In this document: piece by piece, positions 22,248 to 34,572 of the stretch
Layout: every line of letters starts with the position of its first letter
Position numbering within the stretch: position 1 is the stretch's first letter
Assembly: GCA_025765615.1 (NCBI GenBank)
Contig: JAIVFJ010000166.1
Span: forward strand, 62,001 to 126,000
Direction of reading: 5' to 3'
From: Zopfochytrium polystomum
Lineage: Eukaryota > Chytridiomycota > Chytridiomycetes > Chytridiales > Chytridiaceae
DNA length: 64,000 nucleotides
Position numbers and translations under genes: made by a program
The notes under the pieces: model-generated
Told to the model about the DNA's origin: nothing
The model's database searches: none
What the model saw: only the letters and a program-made list of their open reading frames with translations

Positions 22248-24684
22248 TCAAAACTTGCCCATTCCCGTCAAAAATCCGTTCGACCAGCCCGGCAAGTTGA
22301 CTTCCTTCTTCCATTGAAAGATCGGCTGCCGGAACGGATTGGCGCGCACTGGTACCGAGAGCGCGCCACCGATCTGTTGGAATTGCTTCGACATGATCTC
22401 CACACTTGTTTCAATCGGCTCAGTGAACACGGTGCGCTGTCCTTTCTCCATTAGCAGCTTAATGGTCGGGAAATAGTTCGGGTACTGGAATATCGCTGCG
22501 TTCATTAGAACAACAAGGTCCGGTGGGCTCGCGCCGCGGGTCTTTCGGTCCAACCCAAAGGCTGAGCCGTCGTAGTGAACATTCAGGTACTCTTCCGAGC
22601 GCAGGGATACGTGCAGAGTCGAGCTGTCGTTCGCAAACGTGTACGATCGGTGCTCGTCGCGCAGCCGTTTAGACAGATTTGGGCCGATCATGTGGATAAC
22701 AATATCGGTTTTTGGAAGAAAAGAGAAGAGGGATGGCAGTATGTGAATGAGATCGGCTTCACGCTCCGGGCCGAGAAGGTGGATCGTGAGCTGACGGCGG
22801 CCTTTTTTATTTGTAAATAGTGAGATAATTTAGCGAAATACCAAGTGGGCTTACCGTTTTCCATGCGAACCGGCGCGAAGTTTTTGATCATGTACCAAAG
22901 GGTGAGTGGCACTTCGAAAACAATAGCGACAGGGGAAGAGAGGGGGAGTCCGGTGGCGTTATACCAGGCCTCCCAAGACTCAATTGCGTTGACGTCTGTG
23001 CCTTCCTTGAAAGGCTTTCCAAGCGGATAAAGCTCTTTGGGCAGTCCGGTCAACGCAAATTGCTTCTCTGGATCGCCTTTGTTTTGCTCCAAGTCCATTT
23101 GAGCTGCAAGCTCACCGGAAAGCTCGCCCCACTGCAGCTGACCAAAGCATTGACATAGGCGCCGGTACACGCCAACATTATGTATGTTGTTTTCGACAAG
23201 GAAGGGGACTTGGTTGAAATTTTCGAGTTGCTTCTTTTGGCTGTAAAACGTGAACGGAAGGTTGTGAAGCTTTTCCTCGTTCAAGCGGAGCATGTTCGAC
23301 TTGTAAGTTCCACACATGATCTTGTGTTGCGGCCAGTCCTTTGTCTGTTTTCAAGTACGAGCATAGAGGGTGATGAGTGGCAAGAGAGCAAGAGGCGAGA
23401 AATTAGAGGACAAGAAAACCAACCGCGCATTCCGGGGAGCAGTAGATAATGGCTTTACAAGCGCTGCACTGTCTCGGCTTTCCTTCGATGTCCTTTTTGC
23501 AAACAAAACACGCACGAGCCGGTGGGGGCTGCATGGTTGGCTTCTGTGCTGGCTGTGCTGGCTGCGCGGCCTTTGTCTTTTCGAGTTCAGCCTTTCGCTT
23601 TTCGTTCAATTCCGGCATCTCAGGTTCCAAGGCCTCCTGGCTAGCGACGCGAATATCGAGCAAGCCTTTAACTTTTTCGGCTACCAAGTCGACCGCCGAG
23701 TTTGGTATCATGCGCGTTGAAAGCACCATCGCGACACGGGGACGCCGAGCAGCACCTTCGTTGGGTTTTCCAGCGGCCTTTTGAACAGTAGCAACGATCT
23801 CGTCGACGGTGGGAAGCTTGCCGGACTTTGAAAATTCGAACGCAAGGAGTGCGCCTTCTTCGGAAACGGCAACGGCCTTTCCAGAAACACCGATCTGCCA
23901 AACCGCATCTGTGAAAGGAGCTTCAGCGGCAAGTTTTGCCGCCTCCTCATTCTCCGAAGATTCCGCTCGATCGTCAACAAAAGGTTCGTCCAGCTGTATT
24001 ATTTTGAAGGCGGGAATAAACGGGTTGGGATTTTTCAGACGAGAATCCACAACTGTAATATCCCGCAACGTCTGATCGGGAACTATTCGACTTTTGTTGG
24101 TCGCGTGACAAAAGTAGAAGGCTGGCCAGCAGCAGCTGCACAGTCGGTCCACCCGATCAACTTCAAAAAAACCCAAATCAGGCTCATGATCACAACGAGC
24201 TTGACACTGGGCGACAAGATCGACCGAATGCGTCCGGTTGAAGTGGAGAGGGGGGAGCAAGGAGAAGAAGCCCATGACTGGGCGGGCATTCTACAACGAG
24301 GACGGATCTGCAGGAGAAGGCGGGGAAAGGGCTCACCTTGAGGGTTGAGGTGGACTTGAAGGAGGAGATCTGTATGGCGACCCAGACGGCGAGGGCAGGG
24401 GCGAGAAAGAGGATGACGACCATGTGCGGCATGTCCACCACGGTCCCGAGGGGATCCTTTAAGATGCCGGGGACGAACACTGCGAGATCGGCCTGGAACT
24501 GCGAGAGAAGCGCCAGGACGGCTCCGATGGTCGAGCGGGAGGCTGCGGCGGCGGCGGCGGCCGTGGCGTTAGCGGCTGCTCCATCGGCCAGTGGGTCGGG
24601 CGTCCCCGTCGCCGACGCGGTCGAGAACAACGTCGACGACGTGGTGGTTGTTGCAGCCGTCGATGTTGCTGACGGGTCGGCCAT
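22248..24684 (-). CDS. MYND zinc-finger protein of the MSS51 type (N-terminal exon uncertain)
   Basis: Exons 23424-24206, 22855-23338 and 22248-22801 have consistent phases. They encode a MYND zinc finger split by an intron: CFVC, CSAC, CSPEC, then DWPQHKIMC. A C-terminal domain follows, resembling that of MSS51/ZMYND17 (HMIGPNL, LVVLMNAAIFQYP, NPFRQP). In yeast Mss51 acts in mitochondrial COX1 expression; a mitochondrial role here is only inferred. An upstream exon 24337-24684 with ATG at 24684 joins in phase 0 and would add an Ala/Ser/Thr-rich N-terminus with one membrane helix (MPHMVVILFLAPALAVWVAI), giving 722 residues. An alternative is that this exon belongs to a separate small membrane protein: another frame at about 24083-24320 encodes a second hydrophobic helix (KLVVIMSLIWVFLKLIGW) and ends with a stop. 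An ATG at 24275 is another possible start. The MYND part is firm; the N-terminus is not. Confidence 0.7.
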
Positions 24685-26454
24685 TTTTGTTTGAGGAGTG
24701 TGTGGGCTCGTCTGGTTGGTTGGTCGGTTTTTTCTCCGGCTGGCCCAAAGAGTTAGACCCGCCGACAGACAGACAGACAGACAGACAGCCCATCAAACCA
24801 AGTGACAGACAGGACGTGGAACACTCATATAACGACCACCTTGGAGTGACAAGGCACGTAAGGCACCAACACGCAAGAGCAAACATGCAGTGCAATCATC
24901 ACACATTTTCATGCGGAGTCGTAACACGGCACGCACCCGCACGTCTAACTGGGGGCTCGGGGCTGCTTGAGAGTCGAGGATATGCCGAAAGACGGGGGCA
25001 CCATGTCACTCCTAAGGTGTTTCATACTAAGGCCACGAACCGGTCTTTACCGCGGAAAAAACCTGAGGTCTACACCAGGTTTTGCCTATCCCGGCCACAA
25101 AAGGCTTTCTTTTGCTTTTCTAATTTCAGTGGCAAATCGTCCAAACCCTGAGACTTTCTTAATGGTATGAAACGTTAGTCATTTTTGTCTCACTTATTAC
25201 TTTGTCTTTAGAATATGTGGTGCTTGTCACTTTTCCTCTCTCCCAGTTGTGGGCCATCTCCTTCTTTTACTTTGTAGTCTTGATGGCACCAATGCAGAGC
25301 ATCCTTTCAAAACCATCCGGCCCGCTGCAGGCTTGAGCAAGGGTTTAACCTGTGATTTCCTCCCTATCAAGTAATTGGCTCATTTTACTTCAATATGGCA
25401 CTGATTGCACTGTGATAGTGTTGAAATAGGAAGCGCTCACCTGACGTGAGGTGTCATCTCTGAATCCCTCACACTCCTGCCACCTGACCTAGAACAGATC
25501 TCACCATACTTTCTGAAAACGCCTGCTACTGCTGCTACGATCTCGATTTCACTTGCCAATGATAGCTGGGGGGAGGAAATGGGGAGTGGTGTTTTTTTCT
25601 ACATCGTGTATCCATGTCTGGCGAAGCTCCAACGGTGCTTTGTTGACTGAAGTGATGACTAGAACAGCAACAGAGGCCAGGACAGCAGGTGGGGCTCAAC
25701 TTAAAAAAAGCAAGTGGCCGTTTAATGAGGCTTGATTGGCCTACTACCTGCATCTTCTCTGTCACTGTGGGGTGGTGCTCAAGGTTCCGCCATCATCTCA
25801 CTTCTGTGGTGTAAATAGTTTACTCTGAGCGAAGGTGTTGTTGTTGGTGCGTGGAGTTTGGGTCTGGCTCAGGCTAGGTGGGGACTGCCGGAAGCCTTCA
25901 CTGTTGCTATTTGATTTGGAAAGTGTCAAGGGCCAGCAAGTAACTTGATCTTCCTTGGTTACAAATGGGTCATGTGGTCTTGGACGATCTACTTTGAAGT
26001 TCCCCTGGCTAGATTTGACAAAAAATCTCATACTAGCAGACATAAATGGAATTCAGGCATTTTTTTCGCTTTATTTCTAGGGGCCGGCGAGGTCACCCGG
26101 GGAAATTGATTGGTTTGGTGGAACGGGAGCTAATGCACAAGCCTCTGCATTTGCTCATTTCAATCACGTGGCTCCTCTTCCTCCTCTCGGCCCCAATTTG
26201 CAGAAAAAACAGCTTGCTTTGCAACAAGGCTGAAGGGGATGTACGATTGCCAAGTTTCAATTACATAACGTCGAAGGAGAGACTGGAATGTTCGTCTGCA
26301 TCAGGATTTTCCCAGAGGACTAATTACATGTCATTGGACGCATTTCACCGAAAGGAGCAAACAGTGCATGCGGGACAGAATGACGAAGCCGATATAGTCT
26401 ATTTATTTTAATTGGTTTCCCCGTTCAAGCACATATTAAGAAGAACGATAGTTT
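24685..26454. other. Intergenic region with (CAGA)n and a dispersed-repeat fragment
   Basis: A (CAGA)n tract covers 24764-24788, just upstream of the MYND gene start. Around 25283-25325 is a stretch similar to 51399-51435, suggesting a dispersed repeat. Small ORFs at 25553 and 26046 show nothing recognisable. Confidence 0.4.
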
Positions 26455-29061
26455 TCATCGCCGCATACTCATCAGCAACTGCAGCGTCTCTAGCATCTTC
26501 CCACTCTCTGCTTCCTCACGCTCACGCTCTGCTTGGGCCTCTGCCACTTGAATGCGCAGCGCTGTGTTTTGACGTATCAAGTCCTCCATTTCGATAATCT
26601 TGTTGCTCCTATCAGCTCCGCTACCTGATCGAACGCTTGCCGCGGTACTTGTTCCAGAGGAACTACAGCTTGAGACGCCCGCCAAGCCCTGCGGTACACG
26701 CTTTGACAGCGATTTACTAGAACCCAACGTCGGATAAGGCTCCCCGCTGACGTTCTGGTTGTTGCCTCTCTTGCTGGATCCGCGGCTCGCCCCGCTACCT
26801 GCGCTCGCTTTCGCGCCTCCGATTCCGCCGAAACCGACGCCGGCAATCATAGGGCTGTTTTGACGAGAGATGGCGGCACTGACGGACGTCAGCCGCTGCA
26901 CCGACGACGACTGGCGGCTCATGCGCCGGGGCCTGCCGCTTGACGCCGAGCTGGTGACTGCCGCTGCCGCCCCGGTCCCTGGCGGTCGCACCATTGCTGC
27001 GCTTTGAGCGGGGAAGCCCGTCCGCAGTTCAGTGAGCATGTTGGTGTCCCAGCCCATGCTTCCGCCGATTGCTCGCTGTGGATTGATGGCCGTCCCAGGA
27101 TATGACGCAGAAGCTGCGGCGGCCGAAGCACTCATCAGGTGCCCTTGGTGGCCGTGACCAGCGATGCTATCGCCACTAGGAGGGCCTCCTCCAGAGCTCC
27201 CGTTACCGACGCTATCCCCACCGCTGTCGTTCCCAACAGTCGGGCAAAGAAAGTCTTGACGCAAAGTGGAGCTTGTGAGGCGCGTGGTATCGAGCGAATC
27301 GGACAGCACCGCGGCGTCCGCTGAGAGCGTTGAAATGAGCTCCGTCTGGTGCGGGTTGCGGTTGCCATGATTGTGATGGTGGTGGTGTTGTTGCTGTTGG
27401 TTGTGGTGGTCGAGGGAATGGTTGGGGTGGTGGCTGGAACGGTATTGGTTTCGGGGGTCCACTGCGCGGAGAAGGTACCCGTGGTCCAGGCCCGTAGGAT
27501 CAGAGAGGCCTCCGGGACCAAAGTGAAGCTCGGAGACTCCCTGCATAAAGTCATCGTTCATTATCAAGGACTCCGCGGCTCCTGGAGCTGCCAAGGACTG
27601 CGGAAGCTGTAACGAGGGACTATGAAGTCCATCCGTCGGTAGCTGCAGCTCCCGAAGGGTGGACAGAATCCCTTGATGGAGGCTAGCCGCGGCCGCCGCG
27701 TCCTCAGCTGATATGCTCGGGGCAGATGCAGAAGCACCAAAAGTTGGGGTGTTCGGCATTTCTTTGAGGTCAGGGTCCGAGTCCCACCGCAAAAGACCCT
27801 TGATGCTTTCGTAGTCGCGGTCCTCGTCTTCGGTGTTACCACCACTCTGCTTGCCCACCGCAGTGCTACCAACGACGTCTCCACTGAAGCCGACAGGCCC
27901 GCAAAAACTGCTGCAACCGCCAGGTCCACCCGTCGCAGACGTCGTGAGCATGCCGCCGAAAGAAAAGTCACCGCTTCCGCCGCTACCTCCGTTGCCGTTG
28001 CTTGCACCATCGCTTGCAGAACTCCCACCCGCCACGCCAGCAGGCTGACGCGAATAAAGTGGAAACGGTGCCGTCAGCGACAGTTGTGCCATCATGTTGG
28101 CGTCGTGCGACGCGTTTGCCGCATCGTTACCGCTTGCGGTCGATTGCATCGCCGACGACGCCGACGACGACGACGATGTCGCTGATCCATCAAGAGGCAG
28201 AGTGTCCACCATTATCTCACCCACCGTCGGTGGGGTCAAGAGAAGGCCCAGCATGTCCGGCAGAGAATCGCGGAAGGGCAGCGTCCGCAGGCTGGGGTGG
28301 GCCAGGTGATCCCACACGCCGCCCGAGGCACCATCCGTGCCGTCGGCGGCTCTTCCGCCGCCACCAAGGCCGAGTCCAAACATGCTGCTTCCACCCTCAC
28401 TGCTGCTGCTACCACTGCTACTGCTAGTGCTGCTGCTGCTGCTGCTGCTGCTGAGGAGGCTTGAATTGCTGTCACCCAGATCAAGCATGGGGTGGTGCTG
28501 GAACGCAAAGGACAGCGGCGTACCGGCAGCGGCGGCGGGACCGTGATTGACACCGCCGTCGAAGAGGAGCGGGTTGCCGCCCATGCCGAGGCGCGGCACT
28601 CCCGCGGGAGCGTTTCGGTGACGGGAGCGGGCGCGGGATACGTCGTTGTTCGGTGGCAGCGTGTCGACCCCCCCTGGGGGCAGCCGCGGCGGCGGCGGCA
28701 GTGGGGATCCGGCTAACCGGGCCGGGTCAGCAGCGTCGAACGCGCGGAAGGACGCGGCGGCGGCGGCGGCGGCGCTCGCATAGGCCGACAGATCGGCGGT
28801 CGTGTGGAGCGATGGACCCAAGCCCATGCAGGCCAAGTCGGGCGAGGAGGTACCGAACAGCGGGAGGCTAAGATCACTGTTGGAAGAGAAGAGCGAAATG
28901 TCTTGGTTGTTGATTGAAGGGAGTGGGCGAGCGCTAACAGGTCAGCGTGGCCGTCGGGGGGGGGGGTAGCGGTTGGGGGAAACAGGCAGAGAGTGCGAAG
29001 GGTGACCCCTCTTGGCGGAAGCGGCAAGTTACTCACCTTCCCCGGCGACATTCATTTCCAT
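26455..29061 (-). CDS. Low-complexity protein with short C-terminal coiled coil (unrecognised)
   Basis: I do not recognise this protein. Two exons, 29037-29061 and 26455-28901, join in phase (GE followed by DISLFSSNSDLSLPLF) to give 823 residues, starting at ATG 29061. Most of the chain is rich in Ser, Gly, Ala, His and Gln, with few charged residues. A basic phosphosite-like stretch RRMSRQSSSVQRLTS occurs near residue 670 and a similar SRQNSP follows. The only structured-looking part is the C-terminal 50 residues, a charged heptad-like helix (IIEMEDLIRQNTALRIQVAEA) suited to dimerisation. That layout is common in transcriptional or signalling scaffolds, but no DNA-binding domain is visible. 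The long uninterrupted ORF and in-phase upstream exon support a real gene. Confidence 0.6.
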
Positions 29062-29628
29062 TGTGGTCGAGGAGAGACGGGACAACCTGTGCTGAACGCG
29101 GTAGCGTGAGGACGTGTAGCGAACTCCAGAGGAAGTCTGCAGGGAGGAGCCGGCGAGGGGTTGGAGGGCGACAAAGTGAGCGCGCGCGCGAGAGAGAGAG
29201 ATAGGGAGAGAGTGGATAAGGGAAAGAGCCTCTTCGTCGTTTTCACGTACTGTTACTACTACCTACAGCTTGGTAGGAAGAAAGCAGAAAATAACGCTCT
29301 TGAACCTTTTCCGTGTTGAGGTTCGCGTTAGTGCTCCTCGCTGTTATTTGAGGGCAGGGGAGGCCTTCAACTGACCCCTCAAACTCGCGTTTACTTCCTG
29401 CCCTCGCTAGTTTTTTTGTTCTATTAAGTTTCCGGGTAACTTTTTCGCGAGTGTATCTCTTGAAAGGGGGGGGGGAATTGGAGCCTGTCAGGCTTGCCTT
29501 GTTTCCCGTCAAAATTCTTACACAAGAACTTATATTATACTGTATTGTTATTCTATTGAAATGGAGTGTGACTTAAATTCTCGCTGTCGCTGAATCGCGG
29601 TGCGAGACGCGTTTTTTTTCTGGGCGGG
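29062..29628. other. Spacer between two minus-strand genes
   Basis: It includes a short GA-rich tract at about 29186-29212 and probably the promoter of the coiled-coil-tailed protein. No gene is seen. Confidence 0.4.
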
Positions 29629-32600
29629 TCAGTTCTGCGCGTTAAACGACGCGTCGCTTCCCGATCGCGACAGCGCAACTGCGCCGCCGGACAACGTCCC
29701 GTCGGCGCGCTCGCTGGAGCCTGCGCTCTCTGGTGGGGCTCCCACGTCGTCCCCGTCCTCCTCGTCCGCCGCCCCCTCCCCGTCGCCCACGTCCTGCTGC
29801 GCGACAAGCTGGAACACTTCGCTGCGGCGCTGCCGCGCTTCGACGGCTCGCTCCCGCAGCTCGAGGGTCACCAAAAGCCATTCGTACATAAACATGGTTG
29901 GGAGCGAGCCGCGCTTTCTCACCTCGCCGTGAGGAATCACTAAATGACCAAACAATGTGAACGTGTTGCCGGTGTTGAATTGCAAAGAGAGCTCACATTT
30001 TAAAACTCGGTTGCAGCGCTTAAATCTGATCTTCCTCTGAATGGCAGTAGGGTCGTACGCGATCATTTGCTTGAGGAGGTCCATATTGACAAGCTGCCAA
30101 AAGTCAATTCTCAATATCTTTGCAGCTTCATCAGATAACTCTGTCTCACCTTGACCGTATCGCTCCATTTCTTAACTACACAGAGGAAGGTGGGTAAAAA
30201 ATCATCGTAAGCAAATCGGCGCTCAATAAAGGTAGGCATTTTAACCTTCTTTTGGAAGGTATCCAAAAATATAAAGGACAGCTTTCAGGACTCGATGAAT
30301 CGTAAGCGGGGGCTTCTTGTAGCTTCGAAGTTCTGACATAGAGCGGTTGTCGAGTTTAGATAGGTATTCTCGTGCGGACAGAAGCATCATTTTTGGGAAG
30401 AGCATTTTTCGCCTAGACTCTTCGTCGATGGATTCGCCGGCTTATTTCCCAAATAACACAAAATGAAAGGGGCGTGATGAGTAAAGTGGTGAGTTTGTCC
30501 AATCATCATCGGCGCGTACCGAGCTTTCCGAGAGCGCTTTCGTGCCCAAATTTTTCCTTGTGGATGTGATTGACGCATGTTTCGAGGACTGCGACCACCT
30601 TTTTGATCTCGAGAACATCGTCATCGGGGACGGATCCTTTCTTCCCGGAGTGGGGCTTGAGACGCATCACCGCGACAACGTGGCTCTCATCATCGAGCAC
30701 GGGAATATAGGTTGATGTGCGCCCGTCCGGTTCCGGGAAATTGATCATTTCCTTTGCGGTAGCCGTTTGCAGCAAGAGGTCGCTGGAAATAGGTTTAACA
30801 ACCATTTCAGTCCAGACTTCTTTCAGAAAAAAACCAAAAAGACCTCACAATATTTCGCTGTCTTTCGAAACTTCCTTGACTTTGGGACCAGAGTGTTGCG
30901 CGGAGGCCGAATTAGCAGCGTCCGCCGGGGAGGCGCCTTCAGCTGGATGCTCTGAACCAGAAGCAGAATTTGTTTCATCGAGGACGTGAAAGAAGCGTGG
31001 TGGGTCCGTTGGCGTATCAGGCTCGTTGAGGAAGATGTCAACGTCCGCATCGCCCTTGGAGCGTGCCCAAAGTACCGAGGATTCTGCAAGATTGATTGCT
31101 TTTATTCGCGCGTCAATTCGATCGAACGCGCTAAGCATCACTGCAGATGCCGTCTAGAAAAAGATTCAATGTAAGCAAGCCGAAGCGGAGGAGAACGCAA
31201 GGCCAAAAAAAAACAATACCTCGATGAATTTGACATCGGCATCCACAAAGCCACCGTCAGGCTCTCCAGCAAGCGTCAACCCGAGCACACCGACGGGGCT
31301 GTTGTCACCGTGGATGAAAGGAACCCCGAGGAACTGCGAGACCGCCGTCGGCGACAGACCGGGGGAAAGCGCAGGGGCGGCAACGTCCTTCGGCGTAATT
31401 GCGTCCACCGACAAGGCGTCGTCGATCTTGACCGGCTTCTTCTCAGCCATGACGCGCGCCTCAAATGCATCGGCTCCCGCCCGCCCAGCCCCGCCATCCA
31501 CCGCCTCATCACGGTCAGGGCTGCCGGCAAGCGGAGTCTTGCTGCCGACCACCTCACCCCGCATCACGTCGGGCGTCGCCGCGACGAACCGCAAAAACGT
31601 CTCCACAATCTCCGCCGCCCCTGCAGCGCCGCCGCCGCCCGCCTCCTCCTCCGCCGCCGCAGCCCCTCCGGCTACCTCCACTACCCGCGTCACGGCCGTC
31701 TCCGCCAGCGACACGCGGCCCAGCACGCAGTGCATTGGATGCAGCGCCCGCATGGCGTCCGCCACGGCCGCCAGCGACGCCTGGGCCGCGCCGGCCACCG
31801 TGGCCTCGCGGTTGTGCGCCGTGGCGCGGATCAGCTCCAGCGCGCGCCGCTGGATCGCCAGGCGGTCCGGCCCGGCGGTCGAGACGGTCAGTTTCCCACT
31901 ATCCCCCGCCGCCGCGTCGCCGGCTTTCCGCCTGGACGCCGCCGCAACAGCGGCCGCCGCCGCTTCGTCCAGCGCCGCGCGAAGCACCCGCGCCACGGCC
32001 TCGAGCGCGTCGCGCGTCACCCCCGCCGCCGCGACCTGCTCGGCGACGCACGCGGCCGCCAGCTCGACCGCGACCATGCCGTCGCCGCCGCGCGCGAATC
32101 CCGCGGGCAGCTTGAGCGGATCAAATGTGCGCCCCGCGTTGTCACCGAGGGCCGCAGTGCCGGCCGTGCTGGCGGCGGCGGCGTCGACGGCGTCGTTGTA
32201 GCGCTGCGGGTCGAACGCGCCGGCGCCGCAGTCGTCGAGGACGCGCATTAGGTCGCGGACGGCGGCCGCGGCCTCGTCGACGGAGACGGCGCGGACGGCG
32301 TGCTCGAGCGCCGCGTGGCTGCGGTCTTGCTGCTGCTGCGGCGGCGGGTGTGGCGGCGTTTGGGGCTTGTGTTTTTTCAGCTCCTTCATAAAGGCGGCGG
32401 CCGCCGACAGCCCGTACATGCCGACCATGACTTTCATGATTTTCCGGAAGTCCGTTTCGAATTCGATTGCGCGCCGCTCTTCCTCGTCTGTCACGCCTTC
32501 GAGCAGCTTTGGTGCGTCGCCACCGCCTCCGCCAATGAAAGACACCGCGGCGCCGGACGAGTCAATACCGAGCTGCGCCAGGGTGATGTCGCCGCTGCAG

Positions 32601-34572
32601 TAGTCGAGCACGTTCGCTTTGAGATTGCTCATGGACATGTCTTCGCTGTCGATCTCAATGTTGTTAATGAGTCGTTTTAGCTTGGACCGAATCGCGTGCG
32701 CGCTGGACGGTCGGTCGGGCGTGCTGGGGAACCTCGGGCAGAAGAAGACACCGTCGAAAATTGCGAGGAGCCGGTCGCCGCTGTCGTCAATGTATGCCGC
32801 GAGGCATTGCAAAAATGTGCTGAGGTCGTCTGCGCTCCAGTTGGCTTGAAAAGTAGTGATCATCATTCCATCCACAAACGTTGGCTGGTCCCAGCGGTCC
32901 ATCGACAAGTATTCCGGTGGCAGCTGCACCAAGCTTGGTTGGTTGGAGTCTTTTTTTTTGCAGAGTTGAAGCATTAAGCCACGTCTGAAATATGTGAACG
33001 ACAGTAGGAAAGTCGCAGCCTACCTGGTGTGCCAGCCCGAATTCGATTCGCTTCTGCAGCCGCGACGGTCATGGTGAATTGGCGAATCAGTTCCGTGACC
33101 TTTCCTAACAATCCGTCGTTTGATTGAATGACGCTGGAAGCCAGCACCGCCTTGAAACCGTCGGTCTTTCAAGTTACAAATGATCCAGTAGCACCAGCCC
33201 AAAAAAGAAAGGTAAGCGCTCCAACCCCAATCTAGAACGAGCTCACTCACCATCTCACCCCTCGTCAGATTTCCCCTCACGAGTCTCCACAGTTTACCTG
33301 TCCAGCGCCTGAAAATGGTCGTGAGCAGCTGACTGAAGAGGGCCTTCTTTTCCTCCATCTTTTGCTGATGCGCTCGAATGCGTCGCTCTTCTTCTCGCTT
33401 CGACGCAAGTTCCTCGGCTCGCTTCCGCGCTCTCTGATTCATTTGCATCTCAAACAACCTGCCTTTCAGCTGCTTTGTGACGACCGTCATTTGCTGCTGG
33501 TAAGGGCTGGATGTGGGGTCGCTGAAGTTGGAGTATCGCGGATTGTTTCGGTATAGAAATTGTCCTGGACGGGAGGAGAGAGGGTGGATGGGTATTTCAG
33601 GAAATGCATGCAGCGGATCAGGTGAAGGAAAAGAGCAGGTCAGGGAAGAGACGGCACAGCAGCAGAGCGGAGGGACAAGAGACCTAGCCAATTGATCGGA
33701 TCGAAGGAAGAGTCTTTGGGGCGATCGGGCTGAGGGTCCAAGGACGGTCTTTCGGCCGCTGGTGCGAGGCTGACCGAGGCTCTGTCCCCAATCACAGGAG
33801 GAGGGATTTCTCCTTGTGCGGGGTCGCTGAGGAGGCCCTTCTTTTCGGCCTCCTTGAGCAGCTTGTCAAGTGAGACGATGATTGTCGGGATCACCGAATC
33901 GACTAGGTAAGCCCGAATCTCGAGGCTCATATCGTTTGCCTGGAAAGTTTGTGTTTTGAGGGTAAAGTTGATTTTTTTGTGTGTGTGTGTGTGTGTAATA
34001 TTTTTTGAGTGTTTCAATTTTTGTTCGGAAATTTTTTTGCGAGAGGAAGAGGTTGATCCGACGCGAAGACACCTTACGATCCACAGTAACCTGGGGACGA
34101 TGCAAACAAAAAAGGGCACGACACGCACGTTCAGAAAGTCGTTGGTCAGCACCGCCATGGCGACGTCGCGGTAGTCTCGGCCGGATCGGAGCGCTTCAGT
34201 GTCGACGGCGAGTTTGGCATGGCGGTGTACGGGGAGGGCGTAGGAGCGGTGCGGCTGCGAGAGGGAGAGCGCCGAGGCGGACGCTGACGGGGCTGCGAAT
34301 ACGATGGTTGCCATGTCCGGCGGCGGCGGTGGCTGACGGGACGACGGCGTTGCTGTCGGCAGTGGGGGAAGCGAAGGCAGGCTCGTAACGGACGAGGATT
34401 GCTGTGGGAGGAGGGAGGCGGAAGGAGCCAGTGGGGGCTTTTGGTAGTGGTGCTGGTGGTGAGGGGCGGTGCCGGTAGCCGCGGCCGCAGTGTCGACGTC
34501 ACCGCCGGAGACGGAAGCAGCGGCAGCCATGCCACCACCGCCGTCTTTGGCGGGATCCGCCGATGAGATCAT
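29629..34572 (-). CDS. Dpy-30-motif and GAF-type protein resembling ciliary EFCAB5
   Basis: This is a large multi-exon gene. The ATG at 34572 opens exon 1 (34129-34572, low complexity), followed by exon 2 (33684-33939), then an exon starting near 33568. Exon 2 encodes a Dpy-30/RIIa-like dimerisation helix (AYLVDSVIPTIIVSLDKLL), and across the next splice reads FDPINWLGQFLYRNNPRYSN, a motif I associate with axonemal proteins such as EFCAB5. A basic coiled coil follows (33330-33500). A long exon (about 31225-32974) holds an Ala-rich helical region and ends in a GAF-like segment (GVPFIHGDNSPVGVLGLTL). A second GAF-like segment (TYIPVLDDESHVVAVMRLKP) is at 30506-30805. The C-terminal exons carry SELRSYKKPPLTIHRVLKAV, similar to a motif in dynein-stalk-type proteins. 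The stop is at 29629. A role in the zoospore flagellum is inference; exon borders beyond the first three are approximate. Confidence 0.55.

Noticed and set aside
31224..32251. Long Ala/Arg-rich open frames on + opposite the GAF-type gene
   Set aside because: High GC creates long antisense frames; they have no conserved motifs and conflict with the spliced minus gene.
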